From Tubiluchus corallicola (Eukaryota; Priapulida; Priapulimorpha; Priapulimorphida; Tubiluchidae), in NCBI GenBank assembly GCA_030141605.1, contig JAQGDQ010000047.1, positions 436,001 to 496,000 of the forward strand: 60,000 nt of DNA, written 5' to 3'. The position numbers and the translations under genes are program-made. Under the pieces are notes generated by a model. The model was given only the letters and a program-made list of their open reading frames with translations. It had not been told where the DNA came from and did not search any database. Positions 23,579-37,040 of this stretch are shown here, in pieces. How positions within the stretch are numbered: position 1 is the first letter of the stretch; each line of letters begins with the position of its first letter.

Positions 23579-26500
23579 TTAAAGTTCTATACTTCAGTGA
23601 GAAGTAGCATTATTGATTATGTGATGCGGAAATCCTTTTTAGGGTAGATTTTTGATTATCAGTGACTCTTACTTAGAGGGATTTAATACCCAACAATTGA
23701 AAATAATATTTTACCAAGTGACAAAATAGACAGTGGGGATTAATGATCTCATTAAAGCTGCATAATTACAGGTGTACCTTACCACTTTGGTGTTACAGTC
23801 CAGGTTTTTGCTGCAAAATGAGAAAACAGTATATTAACTGTAGTAACTATGGACTAGCTTTCAAGTGTGAGACCATTTACCTTTTCCTGGACAGTGATTC
23901 TATTACAAGGATGCATACCTTTTAAGTAAGTCATTGTGAAATACTGTAATTAGTGAAACTAAGTCTTTGGAAAGTCTCTTCTGCACTGCAAGTAATTTTG
24001 TTGGTCTAACCCTATATACTGCTGTCATATAGAAAAAATAATTTTTTTCTTCACGTCTTTTAATGAGAGAGAAAAGCAGAGGAGGAAGATGAGATGTAAG
24101 CAGAGAAATAAAAGCTTTTGACTAAACATTAGTTTGTTGAAAGTGCAAGAATTTACAATCTGACTCAATTGACGTCAAACATATTGGTCTACCGCTCCGC
24201 CCTTGCTACAACCTAAGCACGCTCAGCAGCATTTGTGACAACAAAGCTCACGCAGGACAACAACTGTCTAAGCTAAACTAAATTAAACTAAACAACATCA
24301 CAGTCACAACTAAAGTCTGATCAGCAGATAAACTGACTGTTCTTTTTCATAAACACAAATTTGCAGAGCAACAGCTATTTTAACACGAAATTAACAATTC
24401 AAGTAGCCAAAAACTGACTTCAATTTAAACAGAATGTAGAGATGAAGTTTCAAAGCACTACAAAATACAGAGACATAAATATAATAAAGAAACTAAGTCT
24501 GTTAGCCTTGCTTTACAATAAATGAGCAACAAAAATATTAAGTCTATCTTACCTTTAAACATACGAACGTTAAGCCTGCGATGTATTTCTCTATATTAAT
24601 TAATCATGTGCTCCTCTGCAACATTTATTAGGATTTTGTATTTTTCCGTTTGTCAGGTTACAGAAATGGATTAATTTGACCGTTCCGTTCCATAGACAAC
24701 CTTTATATTGAATGCCCGAGTCACATAAGTCCCAATGGTATCTTTTAACCTTGATTATAACCAGAAGAATAGCATAAAATTAGCTAATATTACATTAATG
24801 TATAAGTTTTGACCACTTTTGTATTAATTTTGACTGTGAAGATCTCATTGAGGTTTATAAAAACTGGCCAGAAAAGAAAGCATTTTGTTTTGTCTTTATT
24901 TAAAGTTAATCAAATAGTTGTTTTTATCTAACTTGCAAAGCCATAAACTAAACTAAACTGCGTATTTTCTTGATTGCAAAATGGTTTAATCAGCAACTCA
25001 TAGATGTAAGCGTTGTGCATTTCTTCCTATAAACGAAACTAGACTATATATTTCCACTAATTCACTTGCAATTTCAATTGACAATAATAAAATCTAGAAC
25101 AAGGCCAATATTTCTCCCGTTAACTAATGAAAAGTTGAGCATTTTTCATAACAGTGTTAGATGGAGTTGTATCTAAATGTGCCGAACGTACCTGCTGCAG
25201 GGGTATGTGAAATAACTTGCACGCTGATTTGGCAGTCAACGAAAATGATTGACATTATGTTAGACGTCAATTTATGCTAAGCTGGAAAACTCTTCAGTAT
25301 TTATGGGCAGTTCTACAGGGAAACTACTAAAGAATTTTAATTGACAGATTTTAGCTAAGGGTTTGTATGAAGCTGTTAACCAACTTTTCTGACAAAAATT
25401 GTTTGCTAATTTGTCTCACTTGTATTGTAAGAGCAGCATTTTAACGATGATAGACAGCAGTTCATAGCATTATTGAGTTGATATGCCTTGTGCTGCATTA
25501 ATAAAAGTATCTTTTCACTTCACCAGCTAACCATGCATTGACATTATGGCGACTGTAAGCTCAATGTGAATGATGGGATTTTGTTAAATGTGACTTTTGC
25601 ATGACTAAGCCTTTGTTTTGTCATCATTCCTATGCATTTAGGAAACCCGTTATTAATGAGCCTTTATCTATTTATATTCTTCTATTGCGGAAATTTAACT
25701 TATAGGATTAAATAAGCCTAATCTTAAACTATTTTTCAATGTTAAATTTTTTATCTGCAGGACTGTAATTACTGGACTAAATTCTAATTAGTATTTTGTT
25801 CCTACAGCCAAGTGAAAAGTAAAGACAATACATGTATGCATTTATAGGTAGTGTTTATTTGTAATGTTCTTTAATTTTATGTAATATATGTAAGTTGTTT
25901 ATTAAAAACAGTTGTTGGATAAAACGCTAAATTACCAGAACTACAGCTTTTGCAAGAGGTCTATTAAATTCTGTTCAATTCAATTCTATTAAAAATCATT
26001 TATTTACATTGATATCCCTAAAATAACCCAAAGTGTTATGTTAATTTGTTCTGTAAAATTTTACTATGTAACTGCAACTTAACTTAAGTTATGAAATATT
26101 TCACTACTGTATGCGAATTTGAGTAAATACATCATTGTCGACGTTATTTAAAAGCTTTATGTTTATACTACAATGGGAATTAATCTCAGAAACAGCCGTT
26201 CTCATCATGGGGATACAGTAGCTTGGTTGCTGTATAGCCGATAATACCATTATTCCCTCTAGATATGGACAGTTCTTTAATAAAAAATGGTTTCATAAGC
26301 AAGATTGTGTTTCAGTCACATAACTTGACAAAGCTGCTGCTGAACAAAATGCAAATTAAAGTGTACCAACGAAGCACTTTATAAAATTTTTATTTGGACG
26401 AGGGTGTTATGAAACTATCTGCTACAAACATTTTGCAAATCTTAAACTGCCATCCTTTGACAGGAAAAATGAAGCATTAAATGTTGGTGATACTTTAATG

Positions 26501-27635
26501 TAGCATTTATCAATGACAACTTCCATAAATGAAGCTTGCCAATAATCATCGGTTTCTAATAACAACAACATGTTTGTTATTTCTGAACATTTATTGCACA
26601 TTTATGATTTCGATAGTAATACAAATACAACTACAGAATTTACGCTATTTCAGTGATAATTGTGACTATACGTTCTTTGGTTTTATTTGAAATTATGCGA
26701 AAAATCATTGTCATAATAAATCAATAATGCTTCCTTTGTTTATGCTCACTTTTATGGAAAGGCATTCAAAAACAGAAAATGAAGAAAAACTGAAACTTGA
26801 GACAGTTTTGGTTGAAGATAACTTGAATAATTATGATAGAGTTCTAGAAATTAAACTGCTTAAGTAAAGACAACAGTACATAATCTAACTACTCTAATGC
26901 CTTCAACATAATTAAATGTTATAATCAGAGAGTAACTTCCATCATCTTACTCAACATTTTCTTACAACACAACATCAGGAAAAAGTTCTGTTACAATTTC
27001 TTAGCAGGTTATATCTACTTTGAAGCTCTGCAGATAAGAAACAAAAGTTTAAGAAAGAGGGATAGTGTATAAACCATATCTTATGATTTTATTTGTATTC
27101 ATCATTACTTATTTTTTTAACAAACTAATAATGAAAGGAGCTTCAAGAAAACCAAAAGGAAAATTACATGATTACACTTTGCATTTCAGTTTCAGTTTAT
27201 TACCATGTGTGCCAATTAAGGAACACTCTGCTGCATTTCCACGATTTAAAGTGTTCTAATTAATACTGTAAAGGTAATCCAACTAACATACATAATATGT
27301 ACAGTGATTTAAACCTACTTGATATGTCAGCACCTTACAGTCACATATTGTTAAAATTTTAGTTTTAAATTTGCCAATTGTGAAAACTGGGCCATTACAA
27401 TGATGGGACTAATTTCACAAATAAAATACCTTTAACATTCAATAAAATTACCCATAAATTCTAAAACTGGTTAAAATTGCAAAAAAGCAAAGCGTGTAAT
27501 AAACCAAACAAGGCTGAACTTATTACAGTTACACTAGTTTGTTTTTTTAACTCGTAGAGGATGTCGTAGAGACCACGTTGTAGTGATAGACACTTTGACT
27601 GCTCTATTTGGTACTAGTACACTGATTTATCGATA

Positions 27636-27657
27636 CTTGTAGCTGTACAGCTACAAG
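27636..27657. repeat. Perfect 22-base palindrome
   Basis: Each half is CTTGTAGCTGT or its exact reverse complement, with no spacer. It sits in the gene-free spacer, next to a GTACTAGTAC palindrome at about 27611. Confidence 0.9.
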
Positions 27658-30399
27658 CATTTTTCAAATAAGCCTACTGAAGAACATCTAAACTTGTAAA
27701 AAGATCTAATGAGTAATGTAAGAAGATTGATAGTCATGACACAACTGCAAAACACTGTAAAACTGCAATTGTTGCCCATGGCTACCTCATCCCATTTCAC
27801 TGATACACTGACATTGTAGATTCAAGTTGTAGAATTGTTTTGCCATCATAATCAATGTTTTCCAGTTGTGTGCATGGTAATTCAAGAGATACTTGTACTT
27901 TAGTAAGGCAATAAATTTTAAAATAGTTAAGCCAGTTTCACAGGGTCCGCAACTTCAGTGAATATCCGAAAATTTCTGTCCAACAGTCGCTAAATATGCT
28001 CCGGCAGTTCCCCGAATAGTCACAAAACATGCGCATGTATTTACCATTATTGCCAAAAGGATGCGGCTTTGTCGCCAGGAACACAAAACTTGCCACCTCG
28101 CCAAAACTTCTGCAAACTGTTGTAAAGTTGTCTGAACATGTACCAAACCTGCACAAATATGTCACCATGTTTCCTATGCAATTTCAAAATCTGCAAAAAC
28201 TTAGGAGATCAGCTTTACTACTTTATGATTATTTTTTTTAACATTGTGGCTACATTTTGGAGAACCTCAGTTGTCCCATATTTATTTTCGTGAAAATTTG
28301 TTAGATGGGCATGAGATATCACGCGTGAATGTCACGCAACATTTGTCTTGTTGGCTGTCGCATAAGTATCGCAGAAGCCGCCAAAACATGTTGGAAGAAT
28401 TCTTTCCAACATTCTCGCGATTTTCACCCGAGAAAAATCCCAAAATTTGCAAAAAAGTGGTGAAAATGGCTTGAAGTCATTTAAAACTGATGGATTGAAC
28501 TGATCAAATGATTAGCAACTTGGACAACAAAACACAGTAGTGTGAAATTTTTGGCCACAGTGGGATTAAGAAAATTTTTGGCTGTCACAAAAAAGTCGCT
28601 GCCTCGCGAAGCTCTGGCTTTCCAAGACCTCACAATCAACATGGTGTCAAGAAAAATATGTGGAGATATAATAGAGAAAAATATTTGGTAAAAGCACATA
28701 AGAAAAAAATAGTAGAACAGTTACCATAATGGAAAACTACTCTGTTTTAAAATTTTTATGCAAACACAAAAATGTAACACCGTTGAGTAATCCTTTGGAT
28801 CAGGAACAACTATTCTGATTGTGTGAGATGTCACACTATTCATAATCAATAGTCTAGTATTCACATGAATGCCTTAACTAAAGGTCATATGATCGTGTTG
28901 CCATGGGCAACAACTAGCTAGATCAAGCAGGTTTTTGTACATCGTAATATGTTGTCAAACAAGTCCTTATTTGCTATCCAGATTAACATATTCCAGTCAT
29001 CTTTGTCACAACTAAAGCTGATTTTATAATTACACTTTGAACTACTGCTAGTATTAACGTATAAACAACTTTCATACCTACATCAATGTTACCAACACAT
29101 AATTATTAAGCTAAAGTGACAGACCTACCATTACATCAAACCTGAATTGATAAACATCTATAATCAAACCAATTTCCCAGTTAGCATTGCCCTATCTTAC
29201 ATAAAACAGCATACAAATTTTGTGTGAAGCACAAAATGAACTGAATACAAAAGGCATTCCACATTCTTACTGTTTGCTTTTTGCAAGCTGCATTAGTTGA
29301 AGAAAACAGCAGTGTTAAAAATTTTGCACATTTATCTAAAAAATATAATTATACACATATTTAGCTTTTAAGGTGGCTGAAATATTGATCAACTGCAACA
29401 GCATACGCATTTAGAATATATGTATCACAATAAAAGAACTCATAAATTGAGGTATAAAGAAAGCTGTGACATTCTAATGCTTTGCCATAATAACAAGAAA
29501 CGACACACAACTAGAAAAAGATGTTTCTAAGATGTTTTTAAAAATTGAGATTTCCCCATTAATGAAAACACCAGTAGCAATGGTTCAATAATGAACCGCT
29601 TTTTGGCAATTTTGCACTCGCGCACATTTAAATGCACAATTAAATTGTACACTTAAATGCACAATAAATTATAGACTAATTTGTTCACATACAACAGCAA
29701 AAAGTCAGCATATAGCACGTCTGATGCCAACAAGTTTAAGATTTTAGGCAAAACCCGCATAATTGCTATGTTAAATAATTTCCAGTCAATACGACCTGGA
29801 ACATAACTGATTTACATGCTCAACCTTCAATCTTACAATTGAACCTAAATACCTTAAAAACAACAGATAATATTCCATCTGTCAAAGATATCATTCAGGC
29901 ATATGCATACATAACTGCAATAATTTACAAGTATATAAACTTTAAAATATAAATTTGTCATTTAAATAAAAGAATTTTAGCCTTCCATTGCCGGAAGCAT
30001 CAAGACATATTCTTCGTAATCTTCATACAATATATACTTTATGTTAAACTATGAATGTGTAATAATATAAGCTGTACATAGTATCATGTTTTGACTAGAA
30101 TTAGCATGAATCAAAGTGCTCTGTGACTAAATGCACATCTAATATATAAATGGAAGTCATAATTCTATCTTGTTGGAAGAAAAACTTTTCGGTAACATTA
30201 CAAATTTGTATACACTAACTGATCTCTAGCGATTTAGAGATAAAGAAAATATGTCTGCTCCAAACATATGAGCTAAATAGCTACTTGTAATTAAAAAGCT
30301 TGGAAATGGGAATCAATCAAGTTATATCTCCTTATGACATGTTTACTATTATATGTAATTACGCAACATTACTCGCAAGCAATGCTTGCAAATAGTCTT

Positions 30400-33300
30400 C
30401 TATGCTGAAACAGTTTCGACTAGAGACTTCTTGATTATCTCACCAAAGTTTGATTCCTGATGGTTGTCATCATCCTTTGAGGATGATGCCACACCTTTTT
30501 CAACTTCGCAATTTTGGTACGACTGAGAGTTAGTATACGAGCCATGATTAGAACCATACTCAGCATTTGTTTGGCTCCTATATTGTGACTCCTTGCGTTC
30601 ACTGTGAAATTCATTGACATTGATATTAGACTCATCTAAGTTGTGATAACTATAAATATTAGATGAGGTGTGATCGTATGGCGTACCAGATTGGGCATTG
30701 GTTGAATGGGAGCATGAGAAGCCTTCTGCATTTGTAGACAAAACTGTAAAGCTATCCGAACACGGCACAGTTTGAGAAAACAATGGCGGCGTTAGTATCT
30801 CTGAAATGGGTTCCAGTTTACAAGTCGCTGAAGTTAATTCTGTGTATTTAGAGTTGTTTAATGAAGGACCATTGTAATTCATGTCGTTCCTATCACAATT
30901 GATTTCACTAATAGAATAGACTTCATTCCCATTTAACTGGTCATCAGAAAAGCCAAAATTTTGCCGTTCTTGACAAGAGGCGACTGAATACACAATACTA
31001 GATTCTATTCCAGAAGGGTACATGTGGCCATTTGGCATAGTGGAAGGTAAATCAAAAGTTGTGTTGTTCACTACATTATTTGCTTCTGTTATGAAGGTTG
31101 TTATTCCAGTATTATAGCAAGATGTTTCACTACTAGTAGTGGCAGCATAATTATTTGAATGAACAGCCCCTGTAGTATAATGTGAACTAGAACAAAAACT
31201 ATCCCCAAAGCCTTGGACTTGTTGAACATCTTCCCGATTAAAGAAATTTTGGAAGTCCATACCCTGAGCACTACTAGTGCTGTGTAATACTTCCGGACTT
31301 TCGTTTGAACCATCACTGCTTTCAGAATAAGAGCTGCTGTCGTCTTGCCGAAAAGCATTATATATGCCAGTTGTATTTTCAGTATGGTTGAATTCATCGT
31401 CTGAGTCATTGAACAGTAATGGCGTATCATGAGTCAAACCTGCATGTTCAATGCGAATATTGTTCTCACTTTGTGCACAGTTGATACTAGACGTTGTGGC
31501 TGGGTAGTAAGCATCATGCAAGTTCATGCTGTTCACTTGTCCTGGTGGGACACTGGGGTAGCTTGCCTCCTGCGGCGGATAATGGCCTACGTGATTATGC
31601 TGTTTATTATAATGGTTCATAAACATGCCAGAGTCATTTGCAGAAAAACTTGAGCAGTTTGCACTGCCCTGATCCAACCTTAGACCATTCCGGACTGCTT
31701 CTTGCTGTTCTGACTGCTTCTTGTCCAATTCCATTCTCATTAAAGTATGAATGAAATGAGTCCGTACTCTGATGGGATTAAATTCAATTCTTCCATTCTG
31801 GTTGCCACAGCCATCTTTGGTGCATCCACACGGGAAAGACATTCTGTCCACTTGGCACTTAATGCCTGCCTCTGCGCAACTACACGTTTCAGGATCACAG
31901 TATATCTTACAGTCACACCCGCAAAGTTCTCGTGACAATCTGATGTCTCGGCATTCTTCCTTTTCTACACTCTCGATTTTTCGCACACCACAATTGCGCA
32001 AAATCATGCGCCTTAATCTGGTGTTCACCGGCTGCAAAAAGCAATAATCATCTACATCCAAGTCACTTTCATCTTCACTTTCATCTTCTTCATTTTCACT
32101 GGATGATGATGGCATTGATGGCGATGAATTGTTTTTCAGCTTGGGATTTTGTTGTTGCCGATGCCGCTGGCGCAAAATTTCAAGATGATGATGCCGTTTC
32201 TCCATTAAATGTTCATTTACTGTATACTTTGCTGAGATTGAATGAGTCTTGGCCATTCCTGCAATGCACAAACAGAAAAATTCAAACAATTAATATATTA
32301 AGCGAACTAATCTTAGATATGATGATGATGATGAATTTTTCAACTAAATACCCTTCAGCACCCAAAAACAGATTTCTTTTTAAAGCACATGTAAATGAAA
32401 TATCACATCTGGCTTTTTTTTGTAAGACTATAAATTTGCTAAAAATCACTCATTTGCTAATGTCTGTGTTTAGAACAAATACTCTTCACATTAGACGATT
32501 TATACATAACAATAATCCCAGGCACAGTTGAATGTATGACATCCTGTGTACCCAAATTGACGACTATCTGCTGATGGAATAAAACTGCGCAGAAAAAATG
32601 ACCATTCAAGTGAAATAGCTAAAAGCGGACTTTATGATGCTTTGCTTAAAAATGTAAAAGAAATTTAAATATTTTTTATCTCCCGCCAAACGAACGTCGC
32701 TGTCGGCATATTTGAAAAAAATGATGTAAGCTGGTAGCTGGTGTACATCGTGAAAGCTGTGAAGGAAATTCTACAGTTCACTCAAGAGTTCCGTTATTCT
32801 AGCATTGTATTTAACTGTGTTTATGTAAAAATTGGTCATTGGATCATTATGACCAAGTTCAAAGTGGTCAACATAGCTTTAATCCACGGGATTATGCCGC
32901 AAAATGTGTAAGTAGTGTACATTAATTGTGTAAGTGTAATTAATTTATAGTTTTGTTGACTTTCAGATATGCATGAAAACTTGCAAGCATATAGTAGGTA
33001 CTGGGTGGGTTACTTAGTTTATAGAGTTCGTTCTATCAGTTAAAAAAAGATTACTGAAGCACCTGGCAGAGTAAGTGTTTATATTACACAAAAACCAGAT
33101 GACGTCATTTTTCATCTAAAATGAGTGCGCCCAAGCGTGAAGTGACGGCGATTTTAAATTGATTTTACTAATTACATTAGGCGCTTATCACAATTTTATT
33201 GCTGAAACTTTCTAACATTTTTCTCAAATGTTAGAGTAAGCTCAACCTCCCGAGAGACTTGGCTTTTGCTTTAATTTGATTACATTGAACAGTTAAATTG

Positions 33301-33973
33301 TGTTCTCTGAATCTTCATAAAAATTCATACAAACCTAAAGTTGAACCACCCTGACTGGGTACACAAGTGAAGCCTTGAGTTCGTGGGAAGAAATATACTG
33401 TGACTGCATCAAATTTCACATTACGTTTTGGTTTCTTTTTTGGGGTTTTCTTGATGATTCCATTCAAAATGCCAGCTGGAAATAATTTAAGCAACACCAT
33501 AAGTAATTTGCATCACACATTAAAACTATCATGCTGTCTCATTGGTGAACACTATCAACTAGGTTTGTCTTGTATAAATGTTGATTATATAAAAGCAAAC
33601 AAACACACTGTGTTAACATATCAATTAAACGAATCGAATCGTCAGGTTTGACTACAGTGTGGCGAAAGTGAACCTATATGAGTGTTGTCCAATTTTAAAT
33701 TATGTACTAATTTTGGATAAAACTGAATTTCACACATTATTTACAAATGTTTCGTAAATTAACTAGCATAAATCTACCCTTAAAATGTATTGTCACACAC
33801 TTGCGGACTTTTTTGTTAAACTGCAAAAATAGTCTAGTCTGTAAGAACTTTTGTACTAAGTTAAATAACGATAGTAAAATTAATATTCAGCTGCACCTGC
33901 CAAAACAGTTGCTTAAGCAAGTTAATATCACAATCATATGTTAAACAGACTCTAGATCCAAATATATATATAT

Positions 33974-34033
<60 letters not shown>

Positions 34034-34880
34034 TGAATTTCAGATCAAATTATACAAAATTTGTTTATAAGCAATATCTTAGAGGAACAACACTGTTTGC
34101 AAGACCAGTGAATGAATGCAAGCATTATGTGATTTACTGGCCTCATTTGGCATCTCCAACAAATCTTCCCTAATGTAATTTGAACTTCCAATGTTATTCA
34201 GTTGTGCACTATTTAGGTTTAGACATAACCTTACCGTTGGTTGTTTCAGTAGGACATGACTCAGATGTTGTCCCATGTGCACTATTATTTATGCTTTCTT
34301 GTGAAAAGGCACAATTCTGATTGGTCACGCTGTTCTTGTTTTCGCCATTTTCTGCTATTTGTTGAGATTCTGCAATAGAACTTGATTCCTTGCTCATTTC
34401 AGAAAGACCTTTTTCAGAACAACTGTCTGCGCTACCCGAAACATCATCCACAGAATAACATTTCTCTGGCTGTTCCTTCATTCGACTACTGTGATTTTCC
34501 GGGGTGGATGATAAACAATTAGAGTCCAAGACATTTTCAGTTACATGTTCTCTGTCAAGTAAAGTTGAATCAGCTAACAAAACATTTTTAAAACAATTCA
34601 CTTTATTGTTCATGTTCAAGTTAAAAGAACTCGTTATGTTCTCATCACACAACACGTTCGTTTTTGCTGGATCTTGAAGACTGTTCTCAGGGACTTTAGA
34701 AATGAAGAACTTCGAATTTGTTGAACTTGGACTGTAGTTTTTATTTAAATGAGATTCTTCGGAACATTGTGTAACAAATTGCTCAGAACTATCTTTTTGT
34801 GGTAAAAGAGAAGGTGTCTTAACTGAATCTAAATCATGACCTCCAAAATCTGTTTCTTCTAGTTTCCGCTTTGCCATCAT
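30400..34880 (-). CDS. CSRNP: Cysteine/serine-rich nuclear protein (AXUD1 family), 3 coding exons, complete
   Basis: Nuclear, transcription-factor-like protein; vertebrate CSRNP1-3 bind AGAGTG-type DNA and activate transcription, and Drosophila Axud1 is linked to growth control and apoptosis. Coding exons are 34880-34235, 33475-33335 and 32258-30400. Both introns are GT-AG and phase 1, and the total is 2646 nt (881 aa). Residues 217-265 are the family signature: basic [10 protein letters not shown], then [17 protein letters not shown] and [12 protein letters not shown], the last split between exons 2 and 3. An acidic Ser/Glu/Asp stretch is at about 310-335. The Cys-rich core at about 374-422 starts [18 protein letters not shown] and ends near [12 protein letters not shown]. 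The N-terminal 215 residues and the C-terminal 450 are Ser/Asn-rich and low in order, with an Asn/Tyr/Ser-rich tail suited to activation. The start is ATGATG at 34880, with an acceptor at 34918-34919 just upstream. Intron 2 carries repeat R3. Confidence 0.97.
32728..33280 (+). repeat. Interspersed repeat R3, copy A, in CSRNP intron 2
   Basis: Aligns in segments with 54804-56085. Shared words are TTTATGTAAAAAT, TCATTGGATCA, TTTAATCCAC, GATTTTACTAAT and CTTATCACAATTTTATTG. A consensus CRE, TGACGTCA, lies at 33100-33107 in this copy only. No coding potential was found. Confidence 0.75.
33960..34034. repeat. (TA)n(GA)n microsatellite in CSRNP intron 1
   Basis: Two TA runs separated by AAA, then about eight GA units, roughly 200 bases from the exon-1 donor. 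Confidence 0.95.
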
Positions 34881-34917
34881 GACAGGCAATGTTCCCCAAA
34901 TCTTCACACTTTAGAAT
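34881..34917 (-). other. 5' UTR part of CSRNP exon with upstream acceptor
   Basis: The minus strand reads TGTTGCAG followed by the exon at 34917, with a stop (TAA) in the leader. At least one further noncoding exon must lie upstream. Confidence 0.6.
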
Positions 34918-36779
34918 CTGCAACAGTAAGCAATGTTTGTTTAAAATCGTGTGTAAAACAGAAAGGATCTGCTTCTACAAACATTATAAGACAAGATAAA
35001 TGAACAGCTCAAAAAACTACTAATAAAATTATTCATTTATAAGTAAAATCACACTAACTTCTAAATGGTGACTTGATTAGGATACTGAAGCAAGTACATT
35101 TACATTTTGTAAAAAATGTAATAAATTATATAACCCTATGTACAAACTTAATAAGAACTAGATAGCCCTTAGTAGAAGGCCATAGTTGTCCCCAATGAGA
35201 CTGACATATGTGGAGACTAATGCAAAAATATACTTTGAGAATTGACACAGATTGTAATTTTCACTTAAATAAAATTGTATTAAAATTTCAATTAAATGCA
35301 CAGCCACCACATACAGCGTTGACAAGGATTGCAATTTTCACTTTAAAGGATCGGCATGCATGCAAACTACCGCAAACAATGTATTTTATTAAATGATGCG
35401 GATTGTAATTTCCACAAAAAACCATCTGCTTACTGCGATGATTTTAATTAATTTACATAGTTAATAGACCCTGAATTTAAGCCATAGCCTACTCGTGTGC
35501 CAAATATCAACTTCCTAGATTACTACACAGCTGAGAAAAAGTGGTGAAAGACGGACAGACAGACCAATGAACAGACAGAAGGATGGACAAATGGAACTGA
35601 TAATTCTATGGATCCACTTCGTTAGGACAACTATAATTATCAAATTTGAGCTACTGATGTAGTCTCGCTTGGAAGCAAAATTGTTATTCTTTTGTTTTAC
35701 ACGTACATGTATACACTTTTTTACTTCATGCTATTACTTTGTCAGAAACAAGATTTCAACAGATTATAATTTTTTATGTCAAATTTCTGGTAACTGGGTA
35801 ACCTCAATAAAAAAGCATAAAAACCGGATAAGATAGACTTGCAGGTTTTCCATAAAAACCGTTTTATTAAAATAGCATTTTTTATTAATTTTCAGAAAAT
35901 AATTTCTTAACATTTTGCTGTGTATCGACTATTGGAATGCACGATATTTATAAAAAAGATTAACATGCCATAATTGACCGAATAAAAATTCACGATTCAC
36001 ACAAAAATCCACACAAGTATTATTTAATTATAATGCCAAATCGTAATTCATAATTCTATGAAGCATTTTGTATTATTAAAGACACAACAGGAAGCGATGT
36101 CGTGACGCCTTCACCATGTTCATAGCTTAGAAAATTTCACTTTATCACGACTAAATGAATGAATGAATGCAGTCCATAACCAAGCCATTATGATGCCGTG
36201 GTACACATACTAAAAGCAATCAGTACGCGCTGACAACACATTGAACAAGCTGCAGCTATATAGCCCACATGAAAATCAATATTCATCGCAAGAATCTTGT
36301 GCGCTATTGTCGAGGGGACCGATGACCTCACATCGTAACGTTGTCAACAAAGGCTTTGATCGCAAAACCGCTAATTAATATTCCATCGGTGCCATTTTCA
36401 TTGTTTAATTGGCCGCACGTTGATTAAATCTGGGCAAGAGCTGAACGAAATGTCCCGAATGAATGACTAATTATCAATCTTCAAACCACGCAACCATGAT
36501 TAAAATCGAACACGTTCACAACCAAGTCTAAATTGCATTTACACCAAGCTTTAACAAATGTTGGTTAGTAGTACACGCCAGTTAGTGTTACAGATGAGTA
36601 AATACTGTGGAAAGTTACGTACCCACTTGCGTAAAGTTAGGTTACATCAGGTCAAGGCAAGGGTGCGTGGGTTTTAATTCTCAACGCAACACTTAACTCA
36701 GTTCACAATTCAATAATCAAGGAAAATAATAATTGTTTTTATTGCAGATTTTTATAAGACAGGACCCTGAACCACAGGG

Positions 36780-36832
36780 GCGGTCGGGTGTGGTATAGTA
36801 ATCGTGCGCACTACTATGATGCACCCAAGCTA
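36780..36832 (+). repeat. Possible tRNA-derived SINE head
   Basis: GGTCGGGTGTGGTATAGTAA resembles a tRNA 5' end with box A. There is no box B at the right distance. Confidence 0.2.
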
Positions 36833-36973
36833 AATGTGATTCAATTCAAAACTACAAATGATAACAATATTGTAAATTCAAAGATTGCATTAAAAACAGA
36901 AACAATTACTGAAATCACTTTATTAATACGTAAATATTTTTAAAAACGGGCAAGTGGAAAGGGTTTAACTTAC

Positions 36974-37040
36974 TTTTTCTGAATTTGAAAGTGCAAAATC
37001 GTTATTATGTTGGCCACGTTTAGGCTTACGCAACGCGCCC
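36974..37040 (-). other. Possible noncoding first exon of CSRNP
   Basis: The minus strand carries a strong donor, GAAAAA followed by GTAAGTT at 36973. Just before it is a locally CpG-rich stretch (CCGCGGGCGCGTTGCG near 37035). That combination suits a promoter-proximal 5' UTR exon joining the acceptor at 34918. The left boundary given is arbitrary. Another donor-like site is at about 40525. Confidence 0.3.

Larger units (their letters stand above)
23496..30399. other. Convergent spacer between LETMD1 and CSRNP, no gene seen
   Basis: About 6.9 kb in which the two genes' 3' UTRs must end. I found no exon with family similarity. Reading frames around 27.9-28.7 kb on both strands are short and unrelated to any family I know. 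A 22-base perfect palindrome lies at 27636-27657. Confidence 0.55.

Noticed and set aside
27938-28740. Dense short frames on both strands, possible gene
   Set aside because: No splice-compatible set, no family motif, and frames overlap antisense; more likely repeat or random sequence.
32103-32531. Plus-strand 142-codon frame
   Set aside because: It is antisense to the CSRNP coding exon and its intron; the CSRNP reading is supported by the family signature.
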